Shown here one piece after another: positions 45,643 through 54,442 of a stretch of DNA of 64,000 nucleotides. A program made the translations under genes and the position numbers. Origin of the DNA: Sphingobacteriales bacterium (lineage in GTDB: Bacteria > Bacteroidota > Bacteroidia > Sphingobacteriales > Sphingobacteriaceae); assembly GCA_015655115.1 (NCBI GenBank), contig JAATFQ010000209.1, positions 1 to 64,000 on the forward strand. The letters run 5' to 3'. A model generated the notes under the pieces. That model was not told the origin of the DNA and made no database searches. It worked only from the letters and a program-made list of their open reading frames with translations. Numbering within the stretch: position 1 is the first letter of the stretch; every line of letters starts with the position of its first letter.

Positions 45643-45659
45643 CAGTTAAGGAGTTTTTA

Positions 45660-45830
45660 TCATAAATCTTCTTCAGACTTCTGTCTTCTGAGACCAGCAT
45701 ACCCTTGTTGTAAAAGCAGTGGGTATTGGTCAACATAATTAGAATATTCGTCTACCTTTAAGATATCAACAGGCCACCACCGCAAAACCGATAATGTAAC
45801 GGTCTGGCTGAGGGCAGCCCAATATTGTTT
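45660..45830 (-). other. Open stop-to-stop frame, possible gene remnant
   Basis: On the minus strand an open frame of 56 codons without ATG reads KQYWAALSQTVTLSVLRWWP, then VDILKVDEYSNYVDQYPLLL and QQGYAGLRRQKSEEDL-stop. The composition is protein-like and it ends convergently with the SDR fragment, so it may be the tail of a deleted gene. No family recognised, and it could be chance. The rest of 45643-45973 shows nothing I recognise. Confidence 0.2.
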
Positions 45831-45973
45831 TTAAAGAAGTTATTATAGCGCATTAACATAGGAATTTTATACTTTAGACCTTTCAGGTGAACGAACCATG
45901 AGTGCTATCTCTGAGCGTTCTGACGTGCTGAAACTAATCCGTCCGATTTTCGTAAAAGAGTTAATTCCCATAT

Positions 45974-47913
45974 ATGCGTTACCTATACTTAATGCTTTGC
46001 CTTTTTACCTTCCAGTCATTTTCTCAACAGCCTGTCAATCTGGTCAGCCGGCTTAAAACAGCTTCTGAAAGTGAAAAAATCAGGATTTACAATCAGTTGG
46101 GGCAGGCCTATGCACTTACCCAGCCTGATTCTGCCGTTCATTATGCCAATGCCGGTATGCGCCTGGCTGCAAGCCAAATGACAGGCAAGGCCAGGCCGTT
46201 CTGCTGCTGACTCTGGGCCATATCAATGCCGTTCATCATCATCCTGAACTGGCCCGCGGATTTTATAATGAAGCACTGGGCCTGTACCGCCGGCTGCATG
46301 ACGCCGCCGGTGTAGCCCATACTTATGACCAGCTCGGCCTTTTGGATGGTAACAAAAAAGATTTTGACCATGCGCTGGAATACTACCAGGATAGCCGGGA
46401 TAGCGGCGGCCTGATTAAAACCTATGAAGACATGGGTAAGGCACATGAAGAAAAGGGCGAGCGGGATAAAGCGCTGAGCTGGTACCTTCGCGCCCTGACC
46501 CAGTACGAACACCACAAAACGACACCTGAATCTTACTTTGTCTTACTGGAAAATATCGGTCAGCTTTACAGGCAAAAAGGCGACAGCGCTGCCGCAATGC
46601 ATTACATCGAAGAGGGCTTGCGGCAAAGCACAAAACAAGGCCGCAGGCAAGCCGAAGTACATCTGCTCAACGATAAAGCAAATCTGATGACACAGGACCG
46701 CAACGATGCAGCAGCCATGGTCGTTTATAAACAAGCACTGTCAGAAGCCAAAAGATATCGCCAGCCGAATGAGCAGGCTGAAGCCCTGATCGGGATTGCT
46801 GGAATATTAAAGAAACAAGACACCGGAACCAGCATCATAGACCTGAAACAAGCGCTTGAAATTGCCCAAAGTTTGCACGAGCCCAAACTGGCCGCCCGTA
46901 TTTATGAAGCTTTGGCCAGTGTTTACCGCCAGCAACAGCATTACGACGAGGCTATGAGCGCATTAGCCGAACAACATCATCTGGTAGACAGCCTGCTGAA
47001 TGCTGATACCGTCAAAGAGATCTCTGCGCTGGACAGCAGCTATATGCTGATACGCTCAAGAGAAAAGTCAGCGAACCTGGAACGAATTAACCGGGTGGAG
47101 CAAGCCGAACTGCGCCTGGCCGTTGTGCTTGGTGCTGCGGTGCTTATGCTGTTGCTCCTGCTCTGGCTGTACCTGCGAAAGGTTAAACGGTTAAATAGTG
47201 CATTACAACATTTAAACGAAGAGCTGACTAATTCCAACCGTGTCAAGGATACACTTTTTTCTGTGATTGGGCACGACCTCAAAGGGCCGGCCGCCAGTGC
47301 AACCCAGCTTTTTGAAATGATGGAAACGGAGGATTTTACGGCGAATGAGATGAAAGGTATGATCACCGAACTCCGCAAGCAGACCAGTGCTGCGTTGCAG
47401 CTTTTACAAGCGCTGTTTGAATGGGGCAAAGCACAATTGCAAGGCATCAAAGTTAACCCATCCGAATTTCTGGTGCAGCCTGTTGTTGAGCGTTGCATCA
47501 ATTTGCTAAGCCAGCAGGCTGCGCAGAAAAATATCAAGTTAAGCGCTCAGCTGCCTGAAGATCTCAAGCTCTATGCCGATGCCAATCATTTCGAGTTCAT
47601 TATCCGTAACCTTTTATCTAATGCTATAAAATTCAGCTACGAAGGTGGAACGATCAGTATCGGCGCAAAGATCCCTTCACCAGGTGAGGCGATCTTATCG
47701 GTTAAAGATAGCGGGATCGGCATCAGTGCTGATCAGCAAGCGGTCTTCCTGACCAGTAACCTCAAAGTAAATTTTGGCACCAAACAAGAGAAAGGCAGCG
47801 GCCTGGGTTTATTGCTGACTAAAGACTATATAAAGGCTAATCATGGCCGGATATGGCTGGAAAGCGAGGAAGGTAAAGGAACAACGTTTTATGTAGCCAT
47901 TCCGACGGTTTAA
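45974..47913 (+). pseudogene. TPR sensor histidine kinase with a single-base frameshift
   Basis: A kinase of about 646 residues split in two frames. The first (45974-46210) has a signal peptide and the first TPR-like repeats. It diverges at about 46178, in GCCAAATGACAGG; one extra A would restore SQNDRQGQAVLLLTLGHINA, which continues in the second frame with TPR repeats (AGVAHTYDQLGLLDGNKKDF ... IGQLYRQKGDSAAAMHYIEE), a transmembrane helix (AVVLGAAVLMLLLLLWLYL), H-box SVIGHDLKGPAAS and a HATPase_c domain (NLLSNAIKFS; KDSGIGISA; GSGLGLLLTKDY). The 3' part could still be made from an internal ATG such as 46342. Its base composition looks more GC-rich than neighbouring genes, a hint of separate origin. 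Confidence 0.88.
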
Positions 47914-48084
47914 TCAGCGTGGAAAGAATTTGAATTCAAAATAAGAACTGCCAATCAAGGCAAAGAAATCTTTAAAGGGAAAATACATAGAACCAAAACC
48001 CTGATCAATGAAACAGCAGCAAGAATGGATAAGGACTTAATTTTCAGTGCCAGAATAATTTTGAAAAATGGTAAAATTGATTAG
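47914..48084 (+). pseudogene. In-frame open stretch after the kinase, gene-end remnant
   Basis: Directly after the kinase stop, the same frame is open for 56 codons and reads AWKEFEFKIRTANQGKEIF, then KGKIHRTKTLINETAARMD and KDLIFSARIILKNGKID-stop. It looks like a small Bacteroidota protein truncated at its C-terminus; the only ATG (48031 region) leaves about 18 residues. It may be a decayed neighbour or, by readthrough, an extension of the kinase. No function assigned. Confidence 0.3.
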
Positions 48085-48165
48085 TATCAAGACTGAAATT
48101 GTATAGGATGCGTTATTACCGGATAAATAGCGTATTTTTACAAAAAACTATCCAAATTATCAACA

Positions 48166-49275
48166 ATGAATACAAACAGCGTTAATAATGCTGGACAGCA
48201 TCAAGAGGTTGTGGCAACCCAGACTGAACTGCCCGATGCCGTAGCTATCGTTAAGATTGCTTTAGATTCTGCTCAGGTTGGTATATGGGTTATAGAACTT
48301 TCCACACGTAAATTTCTTCCTTCAAGTCGTACCAAAGCGCTGTTTGGATTTTCAGATCAGGAAGAAATGTCTTTAGCAGATGCTTTACAGCAGGTGGTTT
48401 TAAAACACAGAAAAACTGTAGCAGATTCATTTGAACTGGCCTTAAAGGAGCAAAGTAATATTTATGTAGAATGTCCTGTAGTTGGATTGCATGACAGTAA
48501 AGACAGGTGGCTGAGCATCACCGGGGGAGTCAGCAATCCTGAAGGGGGGAATGGTTATTTTTCGGGTATCATTCTCGATATCACCCAACAAAAGCAGAAC
48601 GAAGTGAAGAGGAGCAAGTTTATTGGCATCGTTAGCCATGAGCTTAAAACGCCACTCACTGCATTAAAGGCTTATATTCAGCTATTGAACAACTGGGCGA
48701 AGAAGCAGAAAGATAATTTTAGTATCGGTGCCTTATCGAAAGTTGAAAGACAGGTAAAGAAAATGCTTGCTATGGTCAACAGCCTGCTCAACCTTTCCGG
48801 TGCTGAGGCTGGCAAGATTCCGTTAAACAAGCAGGAGTTCATCCTCAACGAGCTGATTGGGGATGTAATTGAAGAAATGCTGTTTATCGTTAGTTCGCGT
48901 GCCATTAATTTTGTTCCGTGCGAGGACATCGCAGTAAATGCCGACCGTGATAAAATAGAGCAGGTACTGGTCAACCTGATCAGCAATGCGGCGAAATATT
49001 CTGAAAAAGATATGCCCATTGAAATCTCCTGCACAGGGAGTGGAAAAACTGTCGAGGTCAGTATCAGGGACCAGGGCTTTGGTATTGCACCTCATCATAT
49101 AGACAAACTGTTCCTTCCGCATTACCGTGTAGAAACCAAAGAGACCGAAAACATAGATGGTTTTGGGATCGGGCTTTATCTGTGTTCAGAAATTATCCGT
49201 GGGCACAAAGGAAAGATCTGGGTCGAAAGTGAGGTTGGTAAAGGCAGTACCTTTAAGTTTTCAATACCTGTATGA
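48166..49275 (+). CDS. PAS-domain sensor histidine kinase
   Basis: A 369-residue cytoplasmic kinase. One PAS domain (about 28-145: ALDSAQVGIWVIELSTRKFL ... SGIILDITQQ), HisKA with H-box SHELKTPLTALKAYIQLLN, and HATPase_c with N-box VLVNLISNAAKYS, G1 IRDQGFGIAP and G2 GFGIGLYLCSEI. It is similar to the second half of the kinase at 38540, so the two are likely paralogues. No membrane segment. A response regulator is not adjacent, and the next gene is the convergent end of the polysaccharide operon. Confidence 0.92.
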   Translation: MNTNSVNNAGQHQEVVATQTELPDAVAIVKIALDSAQVGIWVIELSTRKFLPSSRTKALFGFSDQEEMSLADALQQVVLKHRKTVADSFELALKEQSNIYVECPVVGLHDSKDRWLSITGGVSNPEGGNGYFSGIILDITQQKQNEVKRSKFIGIVSHELKTPLTALKAYIQLLNNWAKKQKDNFSIGALSKVERQVKKMLAMVNSLLNLSGAEAGKIPLNKQEFILNELIGDVIEEMLFIVSSRAINFVPCEDIAVNADRDKIEQVLVNLISNAAKYSEKDMPIEISCTGSGKTVEVSIRDQGFGIAPHHIDKLFLPHYRVETKETENIDGFGIGLYLCSEIIRGHKGKIWVESEVGKGSTFKFSIPV

Positions 49276-49286
49276 TGAAGCAGGTT

Positions 49287-49838
49287 TCAGGAGATTGAGC
49301 GGAGTCTGATCAGGCGTGCGGGGTTTCCCTGATAAATGGAGTAAGGCTCCAGATCTTTTACAGCCACAGAGCCGGCAGTAAGTACGGCATGTGATGACGC
49401 GGTAATCCCCCGGTTCACTATTGCGGCGGCACCGATCCATACACCGTCTTCCAGCACTATCCGGCCGGTGATTAAGCGGAAAGCCACATCTTTATAATCA
49501 TGACTTCCGGTCAGTAAAATTGCACCCTGTGATAAGCATACATTTTTGCCTATATTGATCATCACCAGGTTATCGATCCATACGTTTTCTCCCAGCCATG
49601 AATGATCACCGATACAAAGTAACCAGGGGTATTTAATATTTACGCAGGGTTTGATTACCACACCCTTTCCGATCTGCGCTCCAAAGAGACGGAGCAAGCA
49701 TACTTTGATCCTGTTGAAAGGGAGTATGCTGGTTTTAAAGATCAGCGCATTGATATAAAACCACACTATTCTTCTAATGCGGCCTGCCCCGGAGCTGTAA
49801 GACCAGTTATTATAAGCAGAGAGATCAGTTTTCTTCAT
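49287..49838 (-). CDS. WcaF-like hexapeptide acyltransferase
   Basis: About 183 residues from ATG 49836-49838 (MKKTDLSAYNNWSYSSGAG), which overlaps the preceding glycosyltransferase gene by 14 bases. The N-terminal motif and the ALIFKTSILPFNRIKVCLLR helix match WcaF-type colanic-acid acetyltransferases. A left-handed beta-helix of hexapeptide repeats follows (IGKGVVIKPCVNIKYPWLLCIG; GENVWIDNLVMINIGKNVCL; GVWIGAAAIVNRGITASSHA). It should transfer acetyl groups from acetyl-CoA to a sugar of the polysaccharide made by this operon. It is the last gene of the minus-strand cluster. Confidence 0.9.
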   Translation of the reverse strand: MKKTDLSAYNNWSYSSGAGRIRRIVWFYINALIFKTSILPFNRIKVCLLRLFGAQIGKGVVIKPCVNIKYPWLLCIGDHSWLGENVWIDNLVMINIGKNVCLSQGAILLTGSHDYKDVAFRLITGRIVLEDGVWIGAAAIVNRGITASSHAVLTAGSVAVKDLEPYSIYQGNPARLIRLRSIS

Positions 49839-50721
49839 GTGTGTCCTTTCCCTTCGCTGCCTGCGTGAGCAACTCGTGTATCTTGATATCAACAATCAGC
49901 CGGAACCAGAAAGCCTGTAAAAAATGGAAAATAAAGCCCTGCCAGCCATCAAGAATACCAAGCCTGAAGAAGTACCGGTAAATAAAATAGACTGCCGGAC
50001 GGATAAATAACGGCATGCGCCACCACAGTTGTTTTAAAAACGCCGTACGCTGATCCGGTGTACCCCAGCATGCGGGTTTGATCGTTTGTGTTCCCCGCTG
50101 CTGCCGGCGTTCCACTTCTTCACCGGCCAGCAGATCACTGTACCGGTTATGTTTAGCTATCCAAAAGCTTATTTTATTCTCTTTAAGATTTTCTTCCAGC
50201 AGGTAGCCGTTTTTCCAGACCATAGTTTTTCCCGGTACAATAAAGCGATGATCCATATGTTCATTTAAATCAGAATAGCCATTTTTAAACCTGAACATTT
50301 TCAGCAGGAAAAAGGGGGAGTAGCCACCATATCTGATCCATTTACCTTTGAAGTAATTCTTCCTGTTAAAATAGATCCCGTCAACTCCGGGATAATCCGT
50401 GTTGCGGAAGGCCGCCAGCCGTTTGCTCAGCTCTTCGGTTACCACCTGGTCAGCGTCCAGGCCAATCACCCAGGGTGTTTGTATCTCAAAATTCTTCAGC
50501 GCGTGGTCCCATTGCTGTGGATGGTTATAAAAAGGGTGCTGTTTTACCGTTGCACCAAATTGCGCAGCAATAGATAGTGTACGGTCCGTGCTACCAGAGT
50601 CCAGAATAAAAACCGGTGCATTCAGGCTGGCAACAGAAGCCAGTAGCCGGGGTAAATGTACTTCCTCATTAAAAGTCAATATTACAAATGTGAAAGCTGA
50701 ATTACTTTCGTATTCATTCAT
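49825..50721 (-). CDS. Family 2 glycosyltransferase
   Basis: A 298-residue GT-A fold transferase. Nucleotide-sugar site FVILTFNEEVHLPRLLASV, acceptor-side VFILDSGSTDRTLSIAAQFG, and the metal-binding DxD-type GLDADQVVTEEL. The C-terminal half has hydrophobic helices (PAVYFIYRYFFRLGILDGWQ, FIFHFLQAFWFRLIV) typical of the WcaA/WaaE-like branch that sits at the membrane. It is expected to add one sugar to the lipid-linked repeat unit. Start and stop overlap both neighbours by 8-14 bases, implying coupled translation. Confidence 0.9.
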   Translation of the reverse strand: MNEYESNSAFTFVILTFNEEVHLPRLLASVASLNAPVFILDSGSTDRTLSIAAQFGATVKQHPFYNHPQQWDHALKNFEIQTPWVIGLDADQVVTEELSKRLAAFRNTDYPGVDGIYFNRKNYFKGKWIRYGGYSPFFLLKMFRFKNGYSDLNEHMDHRFIVPGKTMVWKNGYLLEENLKENKISFWIAKHNRYSDLLAGEEVERRQQRGTQTIKPACWGTPDQRTAFLKQLWWRMPLFIRPAVYFIYRYFFRLGILDGWQGFIFHFLQAFWFRLIVDIKIHELLTQAAKGKDTHEEN

Positions 50722-51886
50722 GTCTACATACTATTTTATACATGTCCAGGTATTCTTTGATGATCCGGCTTTCCTTAAAATCTTCATTAATGATGCCGGG
50801 AGCACTTTTTCTGATCCTCACCAGGGCGTCCCTATCTTTTGATATAGCCATTATAGCGGTACGTATCGATGCCGCATTCGTGTCGCAGATCCAGCCCAGC
50901 TGCTTCATGTCTGTATAAGCAGCCAGCCCTACCTGTTTACTCAGTAAAACTGCTGTACCCATACTCAGGCTTTCGATCACCACATTTGCAAAGTTCTCAT
51001 CATACGAAGGCAGCACCAGCAGGTCATGCGCCGCAATCAGCTCAAACTTGCCTTCCTCTGCGTTTTTAAAGCCCAGCCAATCGATATGATTATTGATCCG
51101 GCAGGTTATGCTGAGCTGTTTAAGCTGCTGAACATAGTCCGCCGCACCTGTACCGGCAATAGAAAGGTGATAGGGGATATTTATCGCTGAAAGCGCCTCA
51201 AACAAAAGCTCCAGTCCTTTCTTTTTGTCAATACGCGAAAGGAACAATAGTCTCAGCACTGCTTTATTTTTGGCAGGTATCTCCGTGGTAAATGATGTTC
51301 CGGTGGTTATTTTTGACAGTGCGGGCAAACTCACAAAATTAGAGATCGTGAACAGGCCTTTGGGTTTTAGCAGCAATGCCATAGCCTGTTGTTCCCGCTG
51401 TGCGGTAGTATGCACGTAACACCGGTTCAGCAATGGTTTTCCTATCCAATGGTGCATCATTTTTTTGATTGCCATATGGTTGCTGTTAAAGGAATAATTG
51501 CTCAGCGTGCCCCGTGGCGACAGGATAACAGGTACCTTTCGCAACAAGGCTATTGCACAGGATAACACAGACACGAGGTTCCACCAGGCATGGATATGTA
51601 CCACGTCAAACGTACGCACCTCTCTCCATAAGGTGATGAGCAAAGCCGGGGAGAAGTGGCTGTGGTCTCCGGTGATCCTCTTAAAATACCTTACTGGTAC
51701 ACCGTCAATATTTTGCTTTTCATTTGCCGGTACCGGAAGTTCGGCAGCGCCATTCGCTGTTGTGGTAAAGACCTCTACCCCGCAGGTGCTCCCGGCAATT
51801 TCTTCGCTGAGTTTGGCGACAGACATCGTTGGCCCGCCATAAATGTATGCCGGTTTGTAGGCCGCAGTAATTTGTAATATCCTCAT
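50714..51886 (-). CDS. GT4-family glycosyltransferase
   Basis: A 390-residue GT-B transferase. N-terminal acceptor domain with the YKPAYIYGGPTMSVAKLSEE motif of GT4 enzymes and ILSPRGTLSNYSF; C-terminal donor domain with LLFLSRIDKKKGLELLFEAL, LSIAGTGAADYVQQLKQL, DLLVLPSYDENFANVVIESL (the E-x7-E motif). Cytoplasmic, uses an activated sugar. It overlaps the polymerase gene by 4 bases. Specificity cannot be read. Confidence 0.92.
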   Translation of the reverse strand: MRILQITAAYKPAYIYGGPTMSVAKLSEEIAGSTCGVEVFTTTANGAAELPVPANEKQNIDGVPVRYFKRITGDHSHFSPALLITLWREVRTFDVVHIHAWWNLVSVLSCAIALLRKVPVILSPRGTLSNYSFNSNHMAIKKMMHHWIGKPLLNRCYVHTTAQREQQAMALLLKPKGLFTISNFVSLPALSKITTGTSFTTEIPAKNKAVLRLLFLSRIDKKKGLELLFEALSAINIPYHLSIAGTGAADYVQQLKQLSITCRINNHIDWLGFKNAEEGKFELIAAHDLLVLPSYDENFANVVIESLSMGTAVLLSKQVGLAAYTDMKQLGWICDTNAASIRTAIMAISKDRDALVRIRKSAPGIINEDFKESRIIKEYLDMYKIVCRHE

Positions 51887-53286
51887 CGGGGCTGTAATAT
51901 TTTAGTGATGCGCAGTGTCCAGAAGATGATGTACATGCTTACGTAACTCCAGCATACCGCATTCATTAAAAACTCAAAATTTTGTCCCCGCCAGAACACC
52001 TGGAAAAGTCCCGTATAAATTAAAGCAGTGCCCAGCAGGTAACCGCCAAAAAGCATTTCAGCCCTGATGGCGATCAGCTGGCAGACGGCGCCATAGATAA
52101 ATAAGTATATAAAGATCCCCGTTGCCCCATAAGACAGGTAGGCATCTACAATAAAGGCGGGTTTGGCGGATACCTTTGATCCGCTGACTACCACGCCGGC
52201 TTTATATACCCGCTGCATGACTTGTGATTCCGTAACCGGCTTTGAAGGCCATACCGCACGCGGAATAACTGCGGTCAGTGATTGCCTGATGAGCTGTGTA
52301 CCATAGAAATTCACATTCCTGGGGGTAGACTTTACATATTTAGTAAACATGTCAATTTCGCTTAACCTGAAGGCCAGAAAATCCCAATTGCCGTTGTTCA
52401 CCTTATCGCCGTTAAGGGCGGCCCTGAGAGCTAAACTCGTCGCTTCGCCGGCAGAGCGGTTGCCAGCCCATGCCTGCTCGCGGAAAATACGGTTGTAGGT
52501 TGGCAGCAAAGTAAAAAGCAGGAGCAGGAGGGGGACGAAAATGAAGGTAATGGTTCTCCTGTAATCAGGATATAAAAAAATACCTAAAACGAGGATGCTA
52601 AGGATAATGGGCTCTTTAAAGCCCGATAGTAAGGCATGGTATAAATTAAAGCCATACAGTAGTCCGCAACCGATAACAGACCACATTCTTCTTTCCGTTA
52701 TCGCAAAGGCCAGCGCCAGGGTACCCGAAATAAAGCTTAATACATTCAGCTGATGCGAGAATTGCGACAGCCCGTTGTAAAAGGCGAGCAGGTACGACAG
52801 GGCAAAAGTAATTATTGCTATGCGAAGGATTAGCCTGGACAGTTCAAACTTGTCATATTCATACTTCCTTTCTACCGGATAGCGCATAAAAACGAGTATG
52901 CCGTAAACAAAAGACGCATGTCCGAGGCAGTAATACCGCTGACATTGGGCCGTTAGTTTCAGCTGTTCGTCATTGGGTACAAAGAAATCATCAGGCTGAT
53001 GGAAATTAACATATCCAAGAATATTGAAAAAGTAAAATATCGAAGTGCAGCACATATAACCTGCAAAAATCAGCTGCACCAGGAAGATGGGGCGCAACAA
53101 TTGTTCAGCAACACTCCGGTCCTCAGGCAATGCTTTCACCCGTCCAGTCAGGGTGATATAAAATATAAAAAAAGAGCCCAGCCAGGCCGTTAAGTAAGAT
53201 ACTACAGCATAATCCCTCAATAAGAATGATAACAGCCATGGTATAAAAAGGACGATATAGCGTTCTATAGAAACGGCATTATTCAT
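51883..53286 (-). CDS. Wzy-like O-antigen/exopolysaccharide polymerase
   Basis: A 467-residue integral membrane protein with about ten to twelve hydrophobic helices (for example YIVLFIPWLLSFLLRDYAVV, PIILSILVLGIFLYPDYRRT, AYLSYGATGIFIYLFIYGAV). A large soluble loop at about 270-345 contains AWAGNRSAGEATSLALRAAL and LIRQSLTAVIPRAVWPSKP, the polymerase-type periplasmic loop of Wzy proteins; the latter resembles the R-x-x-WP motif of oligosaccharide-repeat polymerases. It would join repeat units in the periplasm. The assignment rests on topology and position among glycosyltransferases. Confidence 0.8.
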   Translation of the reverse strand: MNNAVSIERYIVLFIPWLLSFLLRDYAVVSYLTAWLGSFFIFYITLTGRVKALPEDRSVAEQLLRPIFLVQLIFAGYMCCTSIFYFFNILGYVNFHQPDDFFVPNDEQLKLTAQCQRYYCLGHASFVYGILVFMRYPVERKYEYDKFELSRLILRIAIITFALSYLLAFYNGLSQFSHQLNVLSFISGTLALAFAITERRMWSVIGCGLLYGFNLYHALLSGFKEPIILSILVLGIFLYPDYRRTITFIFVPLLLLLFTLLPTYNRIFREQAWAGNRSAGEATSLALRAALNGDKVNNGNWDFLAFRLSEIDMFTKYVKSTPRNVNFYGTQLIRQSLTAVIPRAVWPSKPVTESQVMQRVYKAGVVVSGSKVSAKPAFIVDAYLSYGATGIFIYLFIYGAVCQLIAIRAEMLFGGYLLGTALIYTGLFQVFWRGQNFEFLMNAVCWSYVSMYIIFWTLRITKILQPR

Positions 53287-54442
53287 GGTTAAAAACGGCA
53301 GCTTCTAGCAATGCAACTTGTGTCAGGAAAGTCCAGTGGTCGATGATTTTTTTTGAGTGCCTGCCCATTTCTTTTAATCCGGGCCTGCCCATGCGGATAA
53401 GGTCTTTTAAATGTGCAGTGAGAGAAGCTAATGATCCCGTTTCAAAAACGAACCCATTAAAACCTTCTTCTATCAGATCAATGGCACAGCCAACACGATC
53501 AGCAGCAAGCACTGCGGTAGCGCAGGCCATAGCCTCATTGATGGCCAGTCCCCAGGTCTCCTCAACAGAAGGCAGGCAAAACAAGTCCGACGCCTGGTAT
53601 ATTACAGGCATATCAGATTGGTTCTGGAAATCCATAAAATGAATCTGGTTTGCCAATCCGCTTTCTTTTGCCTGTGCCCTTAACTGCTCCCCGCAGCTGC
53701 CACTTCCTGCCAGCAGCAGATGTGTGGCTGATGAATTCAGCGCCAGGAAAGCATTGAGCAATAAGGTTACATTTTTGCGCGCGTTAAACTTTCCGGCATA
53801 TAAGATCAGGATCTCCTGATCGGCAATGTTCAGCGATTGGCGCAGGCTGGTGGCTTCTGCGCTGCGGTTTTCGCTGAAGCGTTCATTCTCAATGGCATGC
53901 GGCACAAAGCTGAGCTGCTCCTGCTTCATTCCGTAGTACCTGAAATAAGCCTTATTATTGGTGCCTACAAACAGCGCCTGGTCCACCTGCTCATAAACCC
54001 AGGTCAGGAAGAGATATTTAAGCCATTTTTTTATACCCGGAGGCTGGTTGAGCAGGGTAGAATCTCCGCGGAAAAAGATGGGCATTTTATTCTTAAAATA
54101 ATGGATCGCCTCCAGATGACTTTGGTATGCCCAGCCATAAATCAGCAGTGCATCAGGATTCCACAAGCGTATACGCGCTATCAGGCCGGGGTTAATAATT
54201 CCCCTGAAATGATGAGATCCCTTATCCGAAGCTGTATTTTTCACCCATTCATAGGGATAACCTTCCAGCAGGGGGATATCCCAGGCGATCGTCTGATCAA
54301 ATCCGGGATCAAACTTTTTGATACTTTCTTCTCCCCAGGTATAGAAAACCTTAATTTCCAGTACCCTGCGTGCATGCAGCAGCCTGAAAACAGGTGCGTA
54401 ATACTGTATAGGATGGGTAATAATGATGGCTAATTTCTTCAT
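53279..54442 (-). CDS. GT4-family glycosyltransferase
   Basis: A 387-residue GT-B enzyme. N-terminus IIITHPIQYYAPVFRLLHAR, donor-domain motifs ILYAGKFNARKNVTLLLNAF, HLLLAGSGSCGEQLRAQAKE, DLFCLPSVEETWGLAINEAM with the ExxxxxxxE pair, and FNGFVFETGSLASLTAHLKD. The HPIQYY opening is frequent in GT4 enzymes that act on capsule or exopolysaccharide intermediates. Overlaps its neighbours by 4 and 8 bases. Confidence 0.9.
   Translation of the reverse strand: MKKLAIIITHPIQYYAPVFRLLHARRVLEIKVFYTWGEESIKKFDPGFDQTIAWDIPLLEGYPYEWVKNTASDKGSHHFRGIINPGLIARIRLWNPDALLIYGWAYQSHLEAIHYFKNKMPIFFRGDSTLLNQPPGIKKWLKYLFLTWVYEQVDQALFVGTNNKAYFRYYGMKQEQLSFVPHAIENERFSENRSAEATSLRQSLNIADQEILILYAGKFNARKNVTLLLNAFLALNSSATHLLLAGSGSCGEQLRAQAKESGLANQIHFMDFQNQSDMPVIYQASDLFCLPSVEETWGLAINEAMACATAVLAADRVGCAIDLIEEGFNGFVFETGSLASLTAHLKDLIRMGRPGLKEMGRHSKKIIDHWTFLTQVALLEAAVFNHE

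Noticed and set aside
45898-46056. Short frame MSAISERSDVLKLIRPIF overlapping the kinase start
   Set aside because: It runs into the kinase gene in another frame and looks like a by-product of that gene's signal-peptide codons.
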